Source: Chamaesiphon sp. 336R_metabinner_41
GTDB taxonomy: Bacteria > Cyanobacteriota > Cyanobacteriia > Cyanobacteriales > Chamaesiphonaceae
Length of the DNA: 37,167 nt
NCBI GenBank assembly: GCA_025359915.1
Contig: JANYDE010000155.1
Location: 1-37,167, forward strand
Direction of reading: 5' to 3'
Shown one piece after another: positions 15,805 through 22,967 of the stretch (position 1 is its first letter; each line of letters begins with the position of its first letter). The notes below the pieces were generated by a model. It was not told the origin of the DNA, ran no database searches, and saw only the letters and a program-made list of their open reading frames with translations. Position numbers and translations under genes: made by a program.

Positions 15805-16170
15805 CAATGAATATAAGCTCAGGAATAATAAAATTCCCAATCCGAGTCCACCATAGATTAATAAACTCTTTTGGGATTCTGTCATGGTATTGACCCCAAA
15901 TCCATAGCCTTGGTTTTCTTTAAACCCAGACACCGCATTAGTTCCGATGTTGTTAAATGCGCCTTTTTTTGCGGTACATACCGGACATTTCCAATCCGCA
16001 GGGAGAACACTAAAAGGTGTCCCCGCAATGATTTTATTCTTGGGATCGCCTTTATTCGGATCGTAGGTATAGCCACAGGCGCGACATGCAAACCGATCTT
16101 CATCGGCGGCTATCGCTTTTTTGGCTGTTGTCGGTTCCAGATTTTCTGGACTTTCAGTTGGATCGCTCAT
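15799..16170 (-). CDS. rubA: membrane-anchored rubredoxin RubA
   Basis: About 123 residues from ATG 16170 (MSDPTES); an in-frame ATG at 16188 would add six residues, and the inner start is preferred because family members usually begin with MSxP. The rubredoxin domain has two Cys pairs, CRACGYTY and CPVCTAKKGAF, that bind one iron. The C-terminus has one membrane span (SLLIYGGLGLGILLFLSLYS). RubA of this type is needed for photosystem II (and possibly photosystem I) biogenesis and precedes ycf48 in the same operon. Confidence 0.94.
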   Translation of the reverse strand: MSDPTESPENLEPTTAKKAIAADEDRFACRACGYTYDPNKGDPKNKIIAGTPFSVLPADWKCPVCTAKKGAFNNIGTNAVSGFKENQGYGFGVNTMTESQKSLLIYGGLGLGILLFLSLYSLN

Positions 16171-16363
16171 AATGGAATTTTTCAACATACTGTTACAAAT
16201 TTTGACATATTATGCCAAAGTTTGATACCTAGTCTTGAATATATTGGTGCCAGATGCGAGAATATAGACTCGATCGATTGACTATAAATATTGGGGTTAG
16301 CCGTATTCGCACAGCGGCTGTCAAACATCTCCAGGTTTAGTCTGCCAACGCAGACTAAGATAT

Positions 16364-17824
16364 TTATAGCAAGTTAAGTTGAGGATGTTGGACAGTTAAA
16401 AGAAGTTGTTGCAGGCGTTTTTGATAGCTTTCTGTTGGCATTTTTCCGGTTTTCACCGATTCGGTGAGTGACTTAATTTGGGCGGCATTTTCTTGTTTTT
16501 GAGCTTCGATTGTCAGTTCATGGCGATCATAAATAGCTTCAGCCGCCTTCCGATTTTGTTTGAATAATTGACGTAGGGAGATCGCATCTAATTTTACTTC
16601 TGGCTGAGAATAAGCTGCTTCAAAATAAATAACAGTAGTTTGTCCCATCGCCCAAGTCGCGGTAAATGCGTCGGCGGCTCCCAAACTAGCACCAATTTTG
16701 GGTACCAATTTCGTCAGATCCAACGCCATCAACCATGCACTAACTAATCCCAAACTTCCCACCATTTCCTCGAAAAATGGTTTAACTGCAAAGTCCGCTG
16801 TCCCATAAATATCGGCGATTTCAGCAATCAGAATCATCTGTAACCCTAATGCCGCTGACTGAGTATAGGAACCAGATAACGGTGATGGATCTGCCCCTAG
16901 CACGGCTGTAGCCATCGCGTAGCGGAGAATTTTCTCTTCAATTATGCTCGATCGTTTCACAGGATCGGAAATTGATTCTCCCTTACCAATATTTTGGAAG
17001 TTTGCAACTTTATTTACCAACCCTTGCAACTGCTCGACTTTTTCAGGTGTCAAATTAAATGTCGTGGCAATTAGATCGATCGCGTGTTGTTCAGAGGGAT
17101 GATATTTAGCATCAGTATTTGCTAACAAATAAGCCGCATAATAAGTTAATTCTTGCTGGGCTGGATCGGTTATTTTCTCTAATTCTTGAGATAAATTGAC
17201 TGGTTCTGTTAGCAATGTTTCCCAAACTATTCCCGCTGGAAAATTTGTTTGTTGGACATTTGATTCTAACCACGATCTTTCCTGTGGTTCGATCTTACCA
17301 TCGGCTTGAGCAACCCCAATTAATACCTTCAATCGGGCTAATGATTCTGGTAACATAATCGTCGGCTGGGAATCTTCTAGTTGCAGCATTTTATATGCTA
17401 ACTGGCGCGTCGTCGGTTCGGGTACAATTAGCACCGGACATGATGCCCGATGCAATACAAACTGGCTCAAACTCCCTGTCATCATTTCGAGCATTTGTCC
17501 CCGTCTGCGTCGCCCCATCACGACGAGATCGACTTTGGCGGCGTACTTGAGAATGGTATCGCCAAGTGCTTGATTGACTACGACATATTCCAATTTACAG
17601 GTGCTTGCTAATGGCTGGAAGATATGACGGAGTTCGTGTTCGCTGGTGGGTATAGCTTGCCAATTTTGAGTTGGAGCTTCTTCGGTGTAGTCTAGTTCTG
17701 GTTCGTAGACGTGGAGAATGGTTACTTCGGGGATGTCGGTGGTGTGGGGTTTGAGGTAGTTTTGCAGGAATTCACAAATCTGAACTGCGGTGGGCGAAAT
17801 GTCGGCTGCGACTAGTATTTTCAT
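16364..17824 (-). CDS. UspA-TerB-DUF697-like fusion protein
   Basis: Protein of 486 residues. Residues 1-135 are a universal stress protein domain: MKILVAADISPTA, VDLVVMGRRRRGQMLEMMTG with the nucleotide-binding G-x2-R-G-like motif, and CPVLIVPEP. Residues about 155-275 resemble a TerB-like helical domain (RLKVLIGVAQADGKIEPQER, ...LLANTDAKYHPSEQHAIDLI) with the acidic D-G and H-x2-E pattern. Residues about 285-400 resemble DUF697 (AVLGADPSPLSG, LQMILIAEIADIYG, DAFTATWAMGQ), which is usually membrane associated and attached to small GTPases. The tail is charged and helical. No GTPase domain is present. It is a single gene upstream of the rubA operon; function is unknown but a stress role is plausible. 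Confidence 0.85.
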   Translation of the reverse strand: MKILVAADISPTAVQICEFLQNYLKPHTTDIPEVTILHVYEPELDYTEEAPTQNWQAIPTSEHELRHIFQPLASTCKLEYVVVNQALGDTILKYAAKVDLVVMGRRRRGQMLEMMTGSLSQFVLHRASCPVLIVPEPTTRQLAYKMLQLEDSQPTIMLPESLARLKVLIGVAQADGKIEPQERSWLESNVQQTNFPAGIVWETLLTEPVNLSQELEKITDPAQQELTYYAAYLLANTDAKYHPSEQHAIDLIATTFNLTPEKVEQLQGLVNKVANFQNIGKGESISDPVKRSSIIEEKILRYAMATAVLGADPSPLSGSYTQSAALGLQMILIAEIADIYGTADFAVKPFFEEMVGSLGLVSAWLMALDLTKLVPKIGASLGAADAFTATWAMGQTTVIYFEAAYSQPEVKLDAISLRQLFKQNRKAAEAIYDRHELTIEAQKQENAAQIKSLTESVKTGKMPTESYQKRLQQLLLTVQHPQLNLL

Positions 17825-18221
17825 TGGGTTATAGTTGTTAATTTATTCGGATTTGTCACTGATTCATCTATCTCGTAGGGGCGGGTTTATGCTATAAATC
17901 ATCGCTTTCACTAATAAATATCAAACGAACCCGCCCAAACCCTCTAGAAATGGTTGATTAGTTGGTTGCGGAGATCTACCCACCCCCCCCTACGGGCACC
18001 CCTCCGAGGAGGGGATTTTCCGGCTCCGCTCAGTGCAACGCCCCTTTGAGGAGGGGATTTTCCGGCTCCCTCCCCTGCTTGGTGCGCTGTCTTGTCGTTT
18101 TTTTATTCGGGGGGAACCCCCGAATAAAAACGCCGCTACACTGTCGGGGAACCCGAACAGTACGCGCATCCGCGCATATTCGGGGAGGGTTGGGGTGGGG
18201 TATCGGGACTACGCAGCAACT
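17825..18221. repeat. repeat-filled intergenic region
   Basis: No gene is supported in these 397 bp. They contain: an inverted repeat GGGCGGGTT (17878-17886) / AACCCGCCC (17928-17936); two similar units, each a CCCCTxxGAGGAGGGG hairpin followed by ATTTTCCGGCTCC, at about 17999-18027 and 18041-18069; a perfect 14-bp stem with loop GAA at 18100-18130; and a module from 18075 to 18173 that shares its two ends (CTGCTTGGTGCGCTGTCTTG and GCGCATCCGC) and a GTCGGGGAACCCGA hairpin with 32528-32626. Reading frames across it on the plus strand consist of repeat sequence and are not genes. Confidence 0.75.
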
Positions 18222-18443
18222 CTAATCTTCGATATTTAACTGACGTTCGGCGATTTCTTGGGCATCCTTAAACTGACCGTTTTTAGCTGCCCAAATTAAT
18301 GATAGTAATGCTAAAATCCCGATCGGTAATAATACCCAAACTAACGACCACATCACCACAATACCGTCACCAATTCCAAACCAACTGCCCATTTGAGCAT
18401 GTGGTTCTGTCATGGCTAAATATAGTCGATCGATCTCATTCAT
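18222..18443 (-). CDS. small membrane protein of cbb3 oxidase operon
   Basis: Protein of 73 residues with one membrane span (about 25-50, IVVMWSLVWVLLPIGILALL) and a charged C-terminus. Its start overlaps the ccoO stop by 4 bp, so translation is probably coupled. Position and shape recall CcoQ/FixQ or another accessory subunit of cbb3-type oxidases, but the sequence is not diagnostic. Confidence 0.75.
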   Translation of the reverse strand: MNEIDRLYLAMTEPHAQMGSWFGIGDGIVVMWSLVWVLLPIGILALLSLIWAAKNGQFKDAQEIAERQLNIED

Positions 18444-18973
18444 AATGATGCCTCTGCTACTTTGATACTATCTTTCCATGCTCCCAAAGATTGGATATAA
18501 TCGGTTAAATCCGACAATTCTTGAGTAGATAGATAGTCGAAGGCGGGCATGATCGAATTGGGATTGTATTGACGAGGATTGATGAAATGTCCAATTAGAT
18601 AATCTCGCGCAGGTGCGCCAATTTCTCGTCGCCAAACTCGCCCCTCGTTGGATAAATCTGGCCCCTGGCGGGAGGTTCCGAGAAAGTGAGGTAAGTCGTA
18701 GAAGTAGTCTCCGGCTTTGGAAACCCCAAATGCGGCAACGAGATTTTCATCGGCTTTGACGTTTCGCACTTGCTGCGAGTGACAGTAGACGCAGCCTTCA
18801 CGGGCGTAGATCTTGCGCCCTTTTGCCTCTGTGGGCGAGTAGGCGACTAATCCGACACTGGGAGAGCGAACGATATCGGAGGCGACTCCAGGGGCGATTA
18901 CTAGTCCGGTGAAGGCAGATCCGAATAAGATTGATAAGATGACGACGATCGGAAAAACGCTAATATATCTCAT
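18440..18973 (-). CDS. ccoO: cbb3-type cytochrome c oxidase subunit II (CcoO)
   Basis: Protein of 177 residues: an N-terminal membrane anchor (about 5-30), then a monoheme cytochrome c domain with GCVYCHSQQVR (CxxCH) and a distal Met in NPNSIMPAFDYL. The motifs EGCxxCHSQxxR and LVGTxRxGPDL-type (FLGTSRQGPDLSNEG) are typical of CcoO. It would pass electrons to the CcoN catalytic subunit. The start overlaps the ccoN stop by 4 bp. It is slightly shorter than typical CcoO. No diheme CcoP gene is nearby. Confidence 0.9.
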   Translation of the reverse strand: MRYISVFPIVVILSILFGSAFTGLVIAPGVASDIVRSPSVGLVAYSPTEAKGRKIYAREGCVYCHSQQVRNVKADENLVAAFGVSKAGDYFYDLPHFLGTSRQGPDLSNEGRVWRREIGAPARDYLIGHFINPRQYNPNSIMPAFDYLSTQELSDLTDYIQSLGAWKDSIKVAEASL

Positions 18974-20391
18974 AATGTAACACCTGATTTTGCTGGAAGA
19001 TCGATCGGGTAATTCACTGTTTTATAGACATTCCCAACGAATAGAAACTGCCCCACCAATACGATTAAGCCGCTAATAGCACGAGCGACATGATAGGGAT
19101 ATTTGTCAAGCATGGTACCTTGAGGTGAACTCCCTGCTTCCCAAGCAGAACCCTCCATCCAGCCACTAATTCCCATCGAAACTACATAGCCGAAGATACC
19201 GAGCATCGTTAGCCAGAAATGCCATTCCGCCAGATTTCGGGAGTATTTGAGTTTGAGCGAGCGTTCTAGATAAAAGTAAGTAAACGCAATCACCCCAGGT
19301 ACGCCAAATCCTAGGAATCCGAGATGGACATGGGCGATCGTCATATTGGTAAAATGGAGTTTAGCATTGAGCGACATCACGGCTAAAACCGTTCCCCACA
19401 GGGATGCACCGACATAGCAAACATACGCCAGCAGACTAAATCGATAGCCAATATCGCGCTTCATAATCTCCCACGTACCCCAGGCGGTACCACCGAAATT
19501 GATCATTGTCGCACATGTCGGAATAAACATCGCGATCGAAGCCGTCACCGAAGCCGTCATCACCCACATCGGAACTGGCCCCCAGATGACGTGATGTCCG
19601 CCATTCCAGGGATAAAACGCCGCCAATGTCCAAAATCCGACAAATGAGATAATGTGGCTGTACAGGGGCTTATTTACCTGCTTAGGAACGATGTAATATA
19701 ACGTGGCTAAACCCAGAGTAGTCAGCCAAATTCCAAACAGATTGTGACTATAGAACCAATTGATAATCGCATCTTCAATCCCGCTGAATTTAGACGCATT
19801 GCCCAAAGTGTAGTAGATCGGAAAGGGAATAATCGCCAGCAGAATATACCAGAGCGACACATATACCCGCCGTTCCTGTCGTAAAGTAATTGTAGAGAAT
19901 AAGTTACCAGCGATCGCAATTACCAGAATGCCGATCGTCATATCAAACGGAAACGGAATCTCGGTATACTCCTTCCCCTTACTGAAGCCCATCATAATTC
20001 CCAGACAGCCCGCCAGTAAATTGAAGTTCCAAAACCAGGCGGTGAGCGAACCTAACCGCTCGGAAAATAGCGGTGTCTGAGTCAAACGCGGCACCATATA
20101 GAACGTCGCGCCTAAATAGCCCATGCTCATGAAGCCGAACAGACCAATGTTAATATGTACCGGACGCAGCCGCCCATAAGCCAGTGCCGGAATACCCTGC
20201 AAGAACTCAGGATAGAACAGTTTTACAGCTTCGACGACACCGATGAGCATCGTTACCGACATCCAGAAGATCCCAGAGTAGAGCCAGATCTGAGCCGCAC
20301 TATCCGGTAGATCTATGGGTAGAAGCTCAGAGCTAGGTTTAGTAGAATTGGGAATAATGACTGAATCATTGCGATCTTGGATCGAGGTCAT
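18970..20391 (-). CDS. ccoN: cbb3-type cytochrome c oxidase subunit I (CcoN)
   Basis: About 473 residues from ATG 20391 (a TTG two codons earlier is possible). It has twelve-span heme-copper oxidase character. Ligand candidates are the low-spin heme His in GRLRPVHIN, CuB His in WFYSHNLFG, the CuB His pair in PWNGGHHVIW, and the heme His pair in TIAHVHLGF. The Tyr in AAFYPWNGGHH fits the cbb3 active-site Tyr, and the Glu in GKEYTEIPFPFD is conserved in CcoN. These favour an oxygen reductase of the C (cbb3) family over nitric oxide reductase. It is the first gene of a three-gene operon, divergent from the efe iron-uptake operon. Cyanobacterial oxidases are more often aa3- or bd-type. Confidence 0.9.
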   Translation of the reverse strand: MTSIQDRNDSVIIPNSTKPSSELLPIDLPDSAAQIWLYSGIFWMSVTMLIGVVEAVKLFYPEFLQGIPALAYGRLRPVHINIGLFGFMSMGYLGATFYMVPRLTQTPLFSERLGSLTAWFWNFNLLAGCLGIMMGFSKGKEYTEIPFPFDMTIGILVIAIAGNLFSTITLRQERRVYVSLWYILLAIIPFPIYYTLGNASKFSGIEDAIINWFYSHNLFGIWLTTLGLATLYYIVPKQVNKPLYSHIISFVGFWTLAAFYPWNGGHHVIWGPVPMWVMTASVTASIAMFIPTCATMINFGGTAWGTWEIMKRDIGYRFSLLAYVCYVGASLWGTVLAVMSLNAKLHFTNMTIAHVHLGFLGFGVPGVIAFTYFYLERSLKLKYSRNLAEWHFWLTMLGIFGYVVSMGISGWMEGSAWEAGSSPQGTMLDKYPYHVARAISGLIVLVGQFLFVGNVYKTVNYPIDLPAKSGVTL

Positions 20392-20580
20392 AAACAATGT
20401 AGGTAGATAGAACTCGGCACGCGATCGATTAAGAATCTATAAGTTTTTTGATAACTCTCACCAATCTAACAATCAAATAGAACAATTAGCCAACGACAGA
20501 GCGTCGAACTTGAGACTTCTACAGAGTTTCTTCGGGATCGTCAATCGGAGAATGCTCAGTAACCTAGAAGCACGGGAGGC

Positions 20581-20613
20581 AGATCCCCGACTTCTTGGAG
20601 AAGTCGGGGATCT
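20581..20613. repeat. perfect 15-bp hairpin repeat
   Basis: AGATCCCCGACTTCT-TGG-AGAAGTCGGGGATCT. I recall the same type (GATCCCCGACTTCTT...AAGAAGTCGGGGATC) as a common intergenic palindrome in cyanobacteria. It is not followed by a T run, so it is not a standard terminator. Confidence 0.8.
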
Positions 20614-20689
20614 GATACTGATATGTCCTCAGCATCGGATTTTGTTAATTTTCGATCCTTTATTGCAATTAGATATCAATATAAGTGAT

Positions 20690-20728
20690 AATAATTCTGA
20701 TTAAGATAGTATTTTGGTCAGAATTATT
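20690..20728. promoter_or_regulatory. candidate operator or 5' hairpin upstream of efeU
   Basis: AATAATTCTGA (20690-20700) and its exact complement TCAGAATTATT (20718-20728) are separated by 17 bp and end 24 bp before the efeU start. The left part (GATAATAATTCTGATTA) is A/T-rich and weakly like a Fur box, matching about 12 of 19 positions. It could bind an iron-responsive regulator, or form a stem in the leader RNA. Confidence 0.45.
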
Positions 20729-20752
20729 AAATTCTTTTATGAGTAAGGCTCT

Positions 20753-21580
20753 ATGTTAGTTCCATTTTTGATTATGCTGCGAGAAGGGATTGAAGCTGCC
20801 CTGATCGTCGGGATTATTGGTAGCTACTTACGCCAGACTGGTCATGTGAAGTGGATGAAGGCAGTGTGGCTGGGTGTAATGTTAGCCTTTGGTCTATGCT
20901 TTGCTTTGGGAGTCTTTCTCAAAATGACTAGTGGAGAGTATCCCCAAAAAGTTCAAGAATTATTTGCATCAATAATTGCCCTAGTTGCAGTCGGGATGTT
21001 GAGTTGGATGGTACTGTGGATGAAAACTGCGGCTCGATCGATGAAAGCTAATCTACAAGCCTCGATCGATCGAGCGGTTGCTACTGGAGATCGATCTGGT
21101 ATCGCCCTCGTGGGGATGGCGTTTCTGGCTGTAGCCCGCGAGGGGATTGAGTCGGTGTTTTTCCTGTTAGCGACCTTCGAGCAAAATGTGGGGATCGAAG
21201 CCCCAATTGGTGCCATTTTAGGATTGATGGCATCTGTCGGAGTTGGGTTTGCAATTTATCAAGGCGGTGTCAGACTCAACCTGCAAAAATTCTTTCGATG
21301 GACGGGCGTATTTATTCTATTTGTAGCAGCAGGGTTATTTTCCAGTGCATTCCATAATGCCCATGAAGCTGGTGTCTGGAATCTCTTTCAAGAAGTGGTG
21401 TTCGATATTAGCAACATCCTACCCGTTCACAGCCCGATCGGCACGGTATTGGCAGGCATGTTTGGTTACAAAGACAGCCCCACCGTCACTGAAGTAGTTG
21501 CTTACTGTGGCTATCTTATCCCGATGCTCATGCTATTCTTTGCTGCGAACAAGACACCCAAGCCAACGACTCAGACCTAA
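20753..21580 (+). CDS. efeU: EfeU/FTR1-family iron permease
   Basis: Protein of 275 residues with about seven membrane spans. Two REGIE motifs (LREGIEAALIVG near residue 10 and AREGIESVFFL near residue 126) are the iron-binding signatures of FTR1/EfeU permeases. It has the usual length. It starts the plus-strand operon efeU-efeO-cupredoxin-efeB with gaps of 21, 45 and about 58 bp. In bacteria EfeUOB imports ferrous iron, often under acidic or iron-poor, oxic conditions. A GAGTAAGG sequence precedes the ATG. Confidence 0.93.
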   Translation: MLVPFLIMLREGIEAALIVGIIGSYLRQTGHVKWMKAVWLGVMLAFGLCFALGVFLKMTSGEYPQKVQELFASIIALVAVGMLSWMVLWMKTAARSMKANLQASIDRAVATGDRSGIALVGMAFLAVAREGIESVFFLLATFEQNVGIEAPIGAILGLMASVGVGFAIYQGGVRLNLQKFFRWTGVFILFVAAGLFSSAFHNAHEAGVWNLFQEVVFDISNILPVHSPIGTVLAGMFGYKDSPTVTEVVAYCGYLIPMLMLFFAANKTPKPTTQT

Positions 21581-21601
21581 CAATATTATCAATATTTAAT
21601 C

Positions 21602-22501
21602 ATGAAACTTTCACAAATTAGATCCAACCTCACCATCCTCTGTTTATTAGCCGCAACGATGACTGGCTGCGCCTCTAACCCAACAACTAGCACCAAGGAA
21701 ACCCCCCAAGCATCAGTAACTACCGCAGCCCCAGCCGAAGCTGCATCCAAAGCTCCAGTAGATCTAACTGCACCGATTGCCGAATATAAAGTTTATGTTA
21801 CCCAAGAAATCGACCAGTTGACCGCCAAGACAAAAGCTTTTACTGACGCGGTAATCGCTGGAGATCTAGCTAAATCCCAAAAACTATATGCTTCTACCCG
21901 CGTTCATTGGGAACGTGCCGAGCCAGCCGCAGACGCATTTTCCGACTTAGATGGCAGAATGGATCAACGTGCCGACAAATTTGAACTCAAAGAAAAAGAT
22001 CCTAAGTTCACAGGTTGGCATCGACTCGAAAAATTTCTATTTCAAGACAAAACCACAACTGGGGCGAAAGAAATAGCCACTCAGTTGATGAAGGACACTT
22101 TAGAGTTACAAAAGCGAATTAAAACTGTCGCGATCGAACCTAAAACAATGGTAGGTGGTGCCGCATCGCTCATTGAAGAAGTCGCAGCTAATAAAATTAG
22201 TGGTGAAGAAGATCGTTATAGTCGAACCGATCTATGGGATTTTGCCGCAAATGTTGAAGGCTCCCAAAAAATTGTCGAATTATTGCGCCCACATCTCGAA
22301 AAGGCTAATCCTGAATTAATTAAGCGGGTGGATAGCAATTTTGCCAAAGTAAATACGGGATTAGGTAAGTACAAAACGCCAGATGGTGGTTATCAAGCTT
22401 ATGACAAACTCAAAGATCCTGATCGCAAAGATTTAAAAGCGGCAATTACTTTATTAGCTGAAGATCTCTCCAAGCTGCGCGGAACTTTGGGCATAGATTA
22501 A
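21602..22501 (+). CDS. efeO: EfeO iron-binding lipoprotein (M75 domain)
   Basis: Protein of 299 residues. The N-terminus is a lipoprotein signal (LLAATMTGC, Cys near residue 23) followed by an S/T/A-rich linker. The M75/imelysin-like EfeO domain starts near residue 55 (IAEYKVYVTQEIDQLTAKTK) and contains the metal motif GWHRLEKFLF (HxxE). The N-terminal cupredoxin domain found in the E. coli protein is absent and seems to be encoded by the next gene. It is expected on the periplasmic side, delivering iron to EfeU. Confidence 0.9.
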   Translation: MKLSQIRSNLTILCLLAATMTGCASNPTTSTKETPQASVTTAAPAEAASKAPVDLTAPIAEYKVYVTQEIDQLTAKTKAFTDAVIAGDLAKSQKLYASTRVHWERAEPAADAFSDLDGRMDQRADKFELKEKDPKFTGWHRLEKFLFQDKTTTGAKEIATQLMKDTLELQKRIKTVAIEPKTMVGGAASLIEEVAANKISGEEDRYSRTDLWDFAANVEGSQKIVELLRPHLEKANPELIKRVDSNFAKVNTGLGKYKTPDGGYQAYDKLKDPDRKDLKAAITLLAEDLSKLRGTLGID

Positions 22502-22546
22502 TACTTACACTAATTTTAAGTTTAGCTTAATTAACAGAAACAGATT

Positions 22547-22909
22547 ATGAAGGTTTTCAGCATTCTAATTTTATCAGCGATCGTCTTGTCCAGTTGTTCG
22601 AGTAGTGAATCTGGGGGCAAGACGGCTCAAGCAGATACACTTCCGCAAATAGCGATCGCAGTTACCGAAAAAAACTGTGACAAAATGGATCTGACTGTGA
22701 ATAGTGGTAAAAATCTATTTGTCATTACCAATAAAAGCACTCAAAATCTAGTGGAGTGGGAAATTATTGAGGGTGTAAAAGTTGTCGAAGAAGCTGAAAA
22801 TCTCGCACCTGGATTTGTCAAAAAGGTAAAAGCCAACCTCAAACCTGGTGAATACGGGATGATTTGTGGTCGCAAAAGTAGTCCCAGAGGTAAATTAACC
22901 GTCAAATAA
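22547..22909 (+). CDS. EfeO-type cupredoxin domain lipoprotein
   Basis: Protein of 120 residues with a lipoprotein signal (LILSAIVLSSC, Cys near residue 17) and a single cupredoxin-like domain: VTEKNCDKMDLTVNSGKNLF, VITNKSTQNLVEWEI, ENLAPGFVKKVKANLKPGEY, GMICGRKSSPRGKLTV. The first Cys and the C in GMICG, with the Met and acidic residues, may bind copper or iron. It is equivalent to the N-terminal domain of E. coli EfeO, separated here into its own gene 45 bp after efeO. Confidence 0.85.
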   Translation: MKVFSILILSAIVLSSCSSSESGGKTAQADTLPQIAIAVTEKNCDKMDLTVNSGKNLFVITNKSTQNLVEWEIIEGVKVVEEAENLAPGFVKKVKANLKPGEYGMICGRKSSPRGKLTVK

Positions 22910-22967
22910 GATTCCCTTGAAAAAGTTGGGGAACTGTCCTCACTCACGATTAAATTTATTAAAAATA

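Larger units (their letters stand above)
20398..20752. promoter_or_regulatory. divergent promoter region ccoN / efeU
   Basis: The 355-bp gap between ccoN and efeU should contain both promoters. It holds no gene. Two inverted repeats stand out: a repeat hairpin at 20581-20613 and an 11-bp interrupted palindrome at 20690-20728. No confident -35/-10 pairs were assigned. Confidence 0.6.

Noticed and set aside
18100-18130. Perfect 14-bp hairpin as terminator of the cbb3 operon
   Set aside because: Stem ends pair T run with A run so the RNA of the minus strand would not carry a free U tract after the stem, and the same hairpin type is part of a dispersed repeat.
17962-18239. Open reading frames on the plus strand of 87 and 68 codons
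   Set aside because: They are made of GC-rich hairpin repeats, overlap one another and the end of the ccoN operon, and have no protein-like pattern.
18970-20391. CcoN-like protein as nitric oxide reductase NorB
   Set aside because: The Tyr before the His pair, the KEYTEI motif and the adjacent CcoO-type monoheme subunit favour a cbb3-type oxygen reductase.
20690-20710. Classical Fur box upstream of efeU
   Set aside because: Only about 12 of 19 positions match the consensus; kept only as a candidate operator of unknown protein.
22917-22967. Upstream TTG start for efeB
   Set aside because: It adds 17 residues without a Tat-compatible start; ATG 22968 gives a normal signal peptide position.
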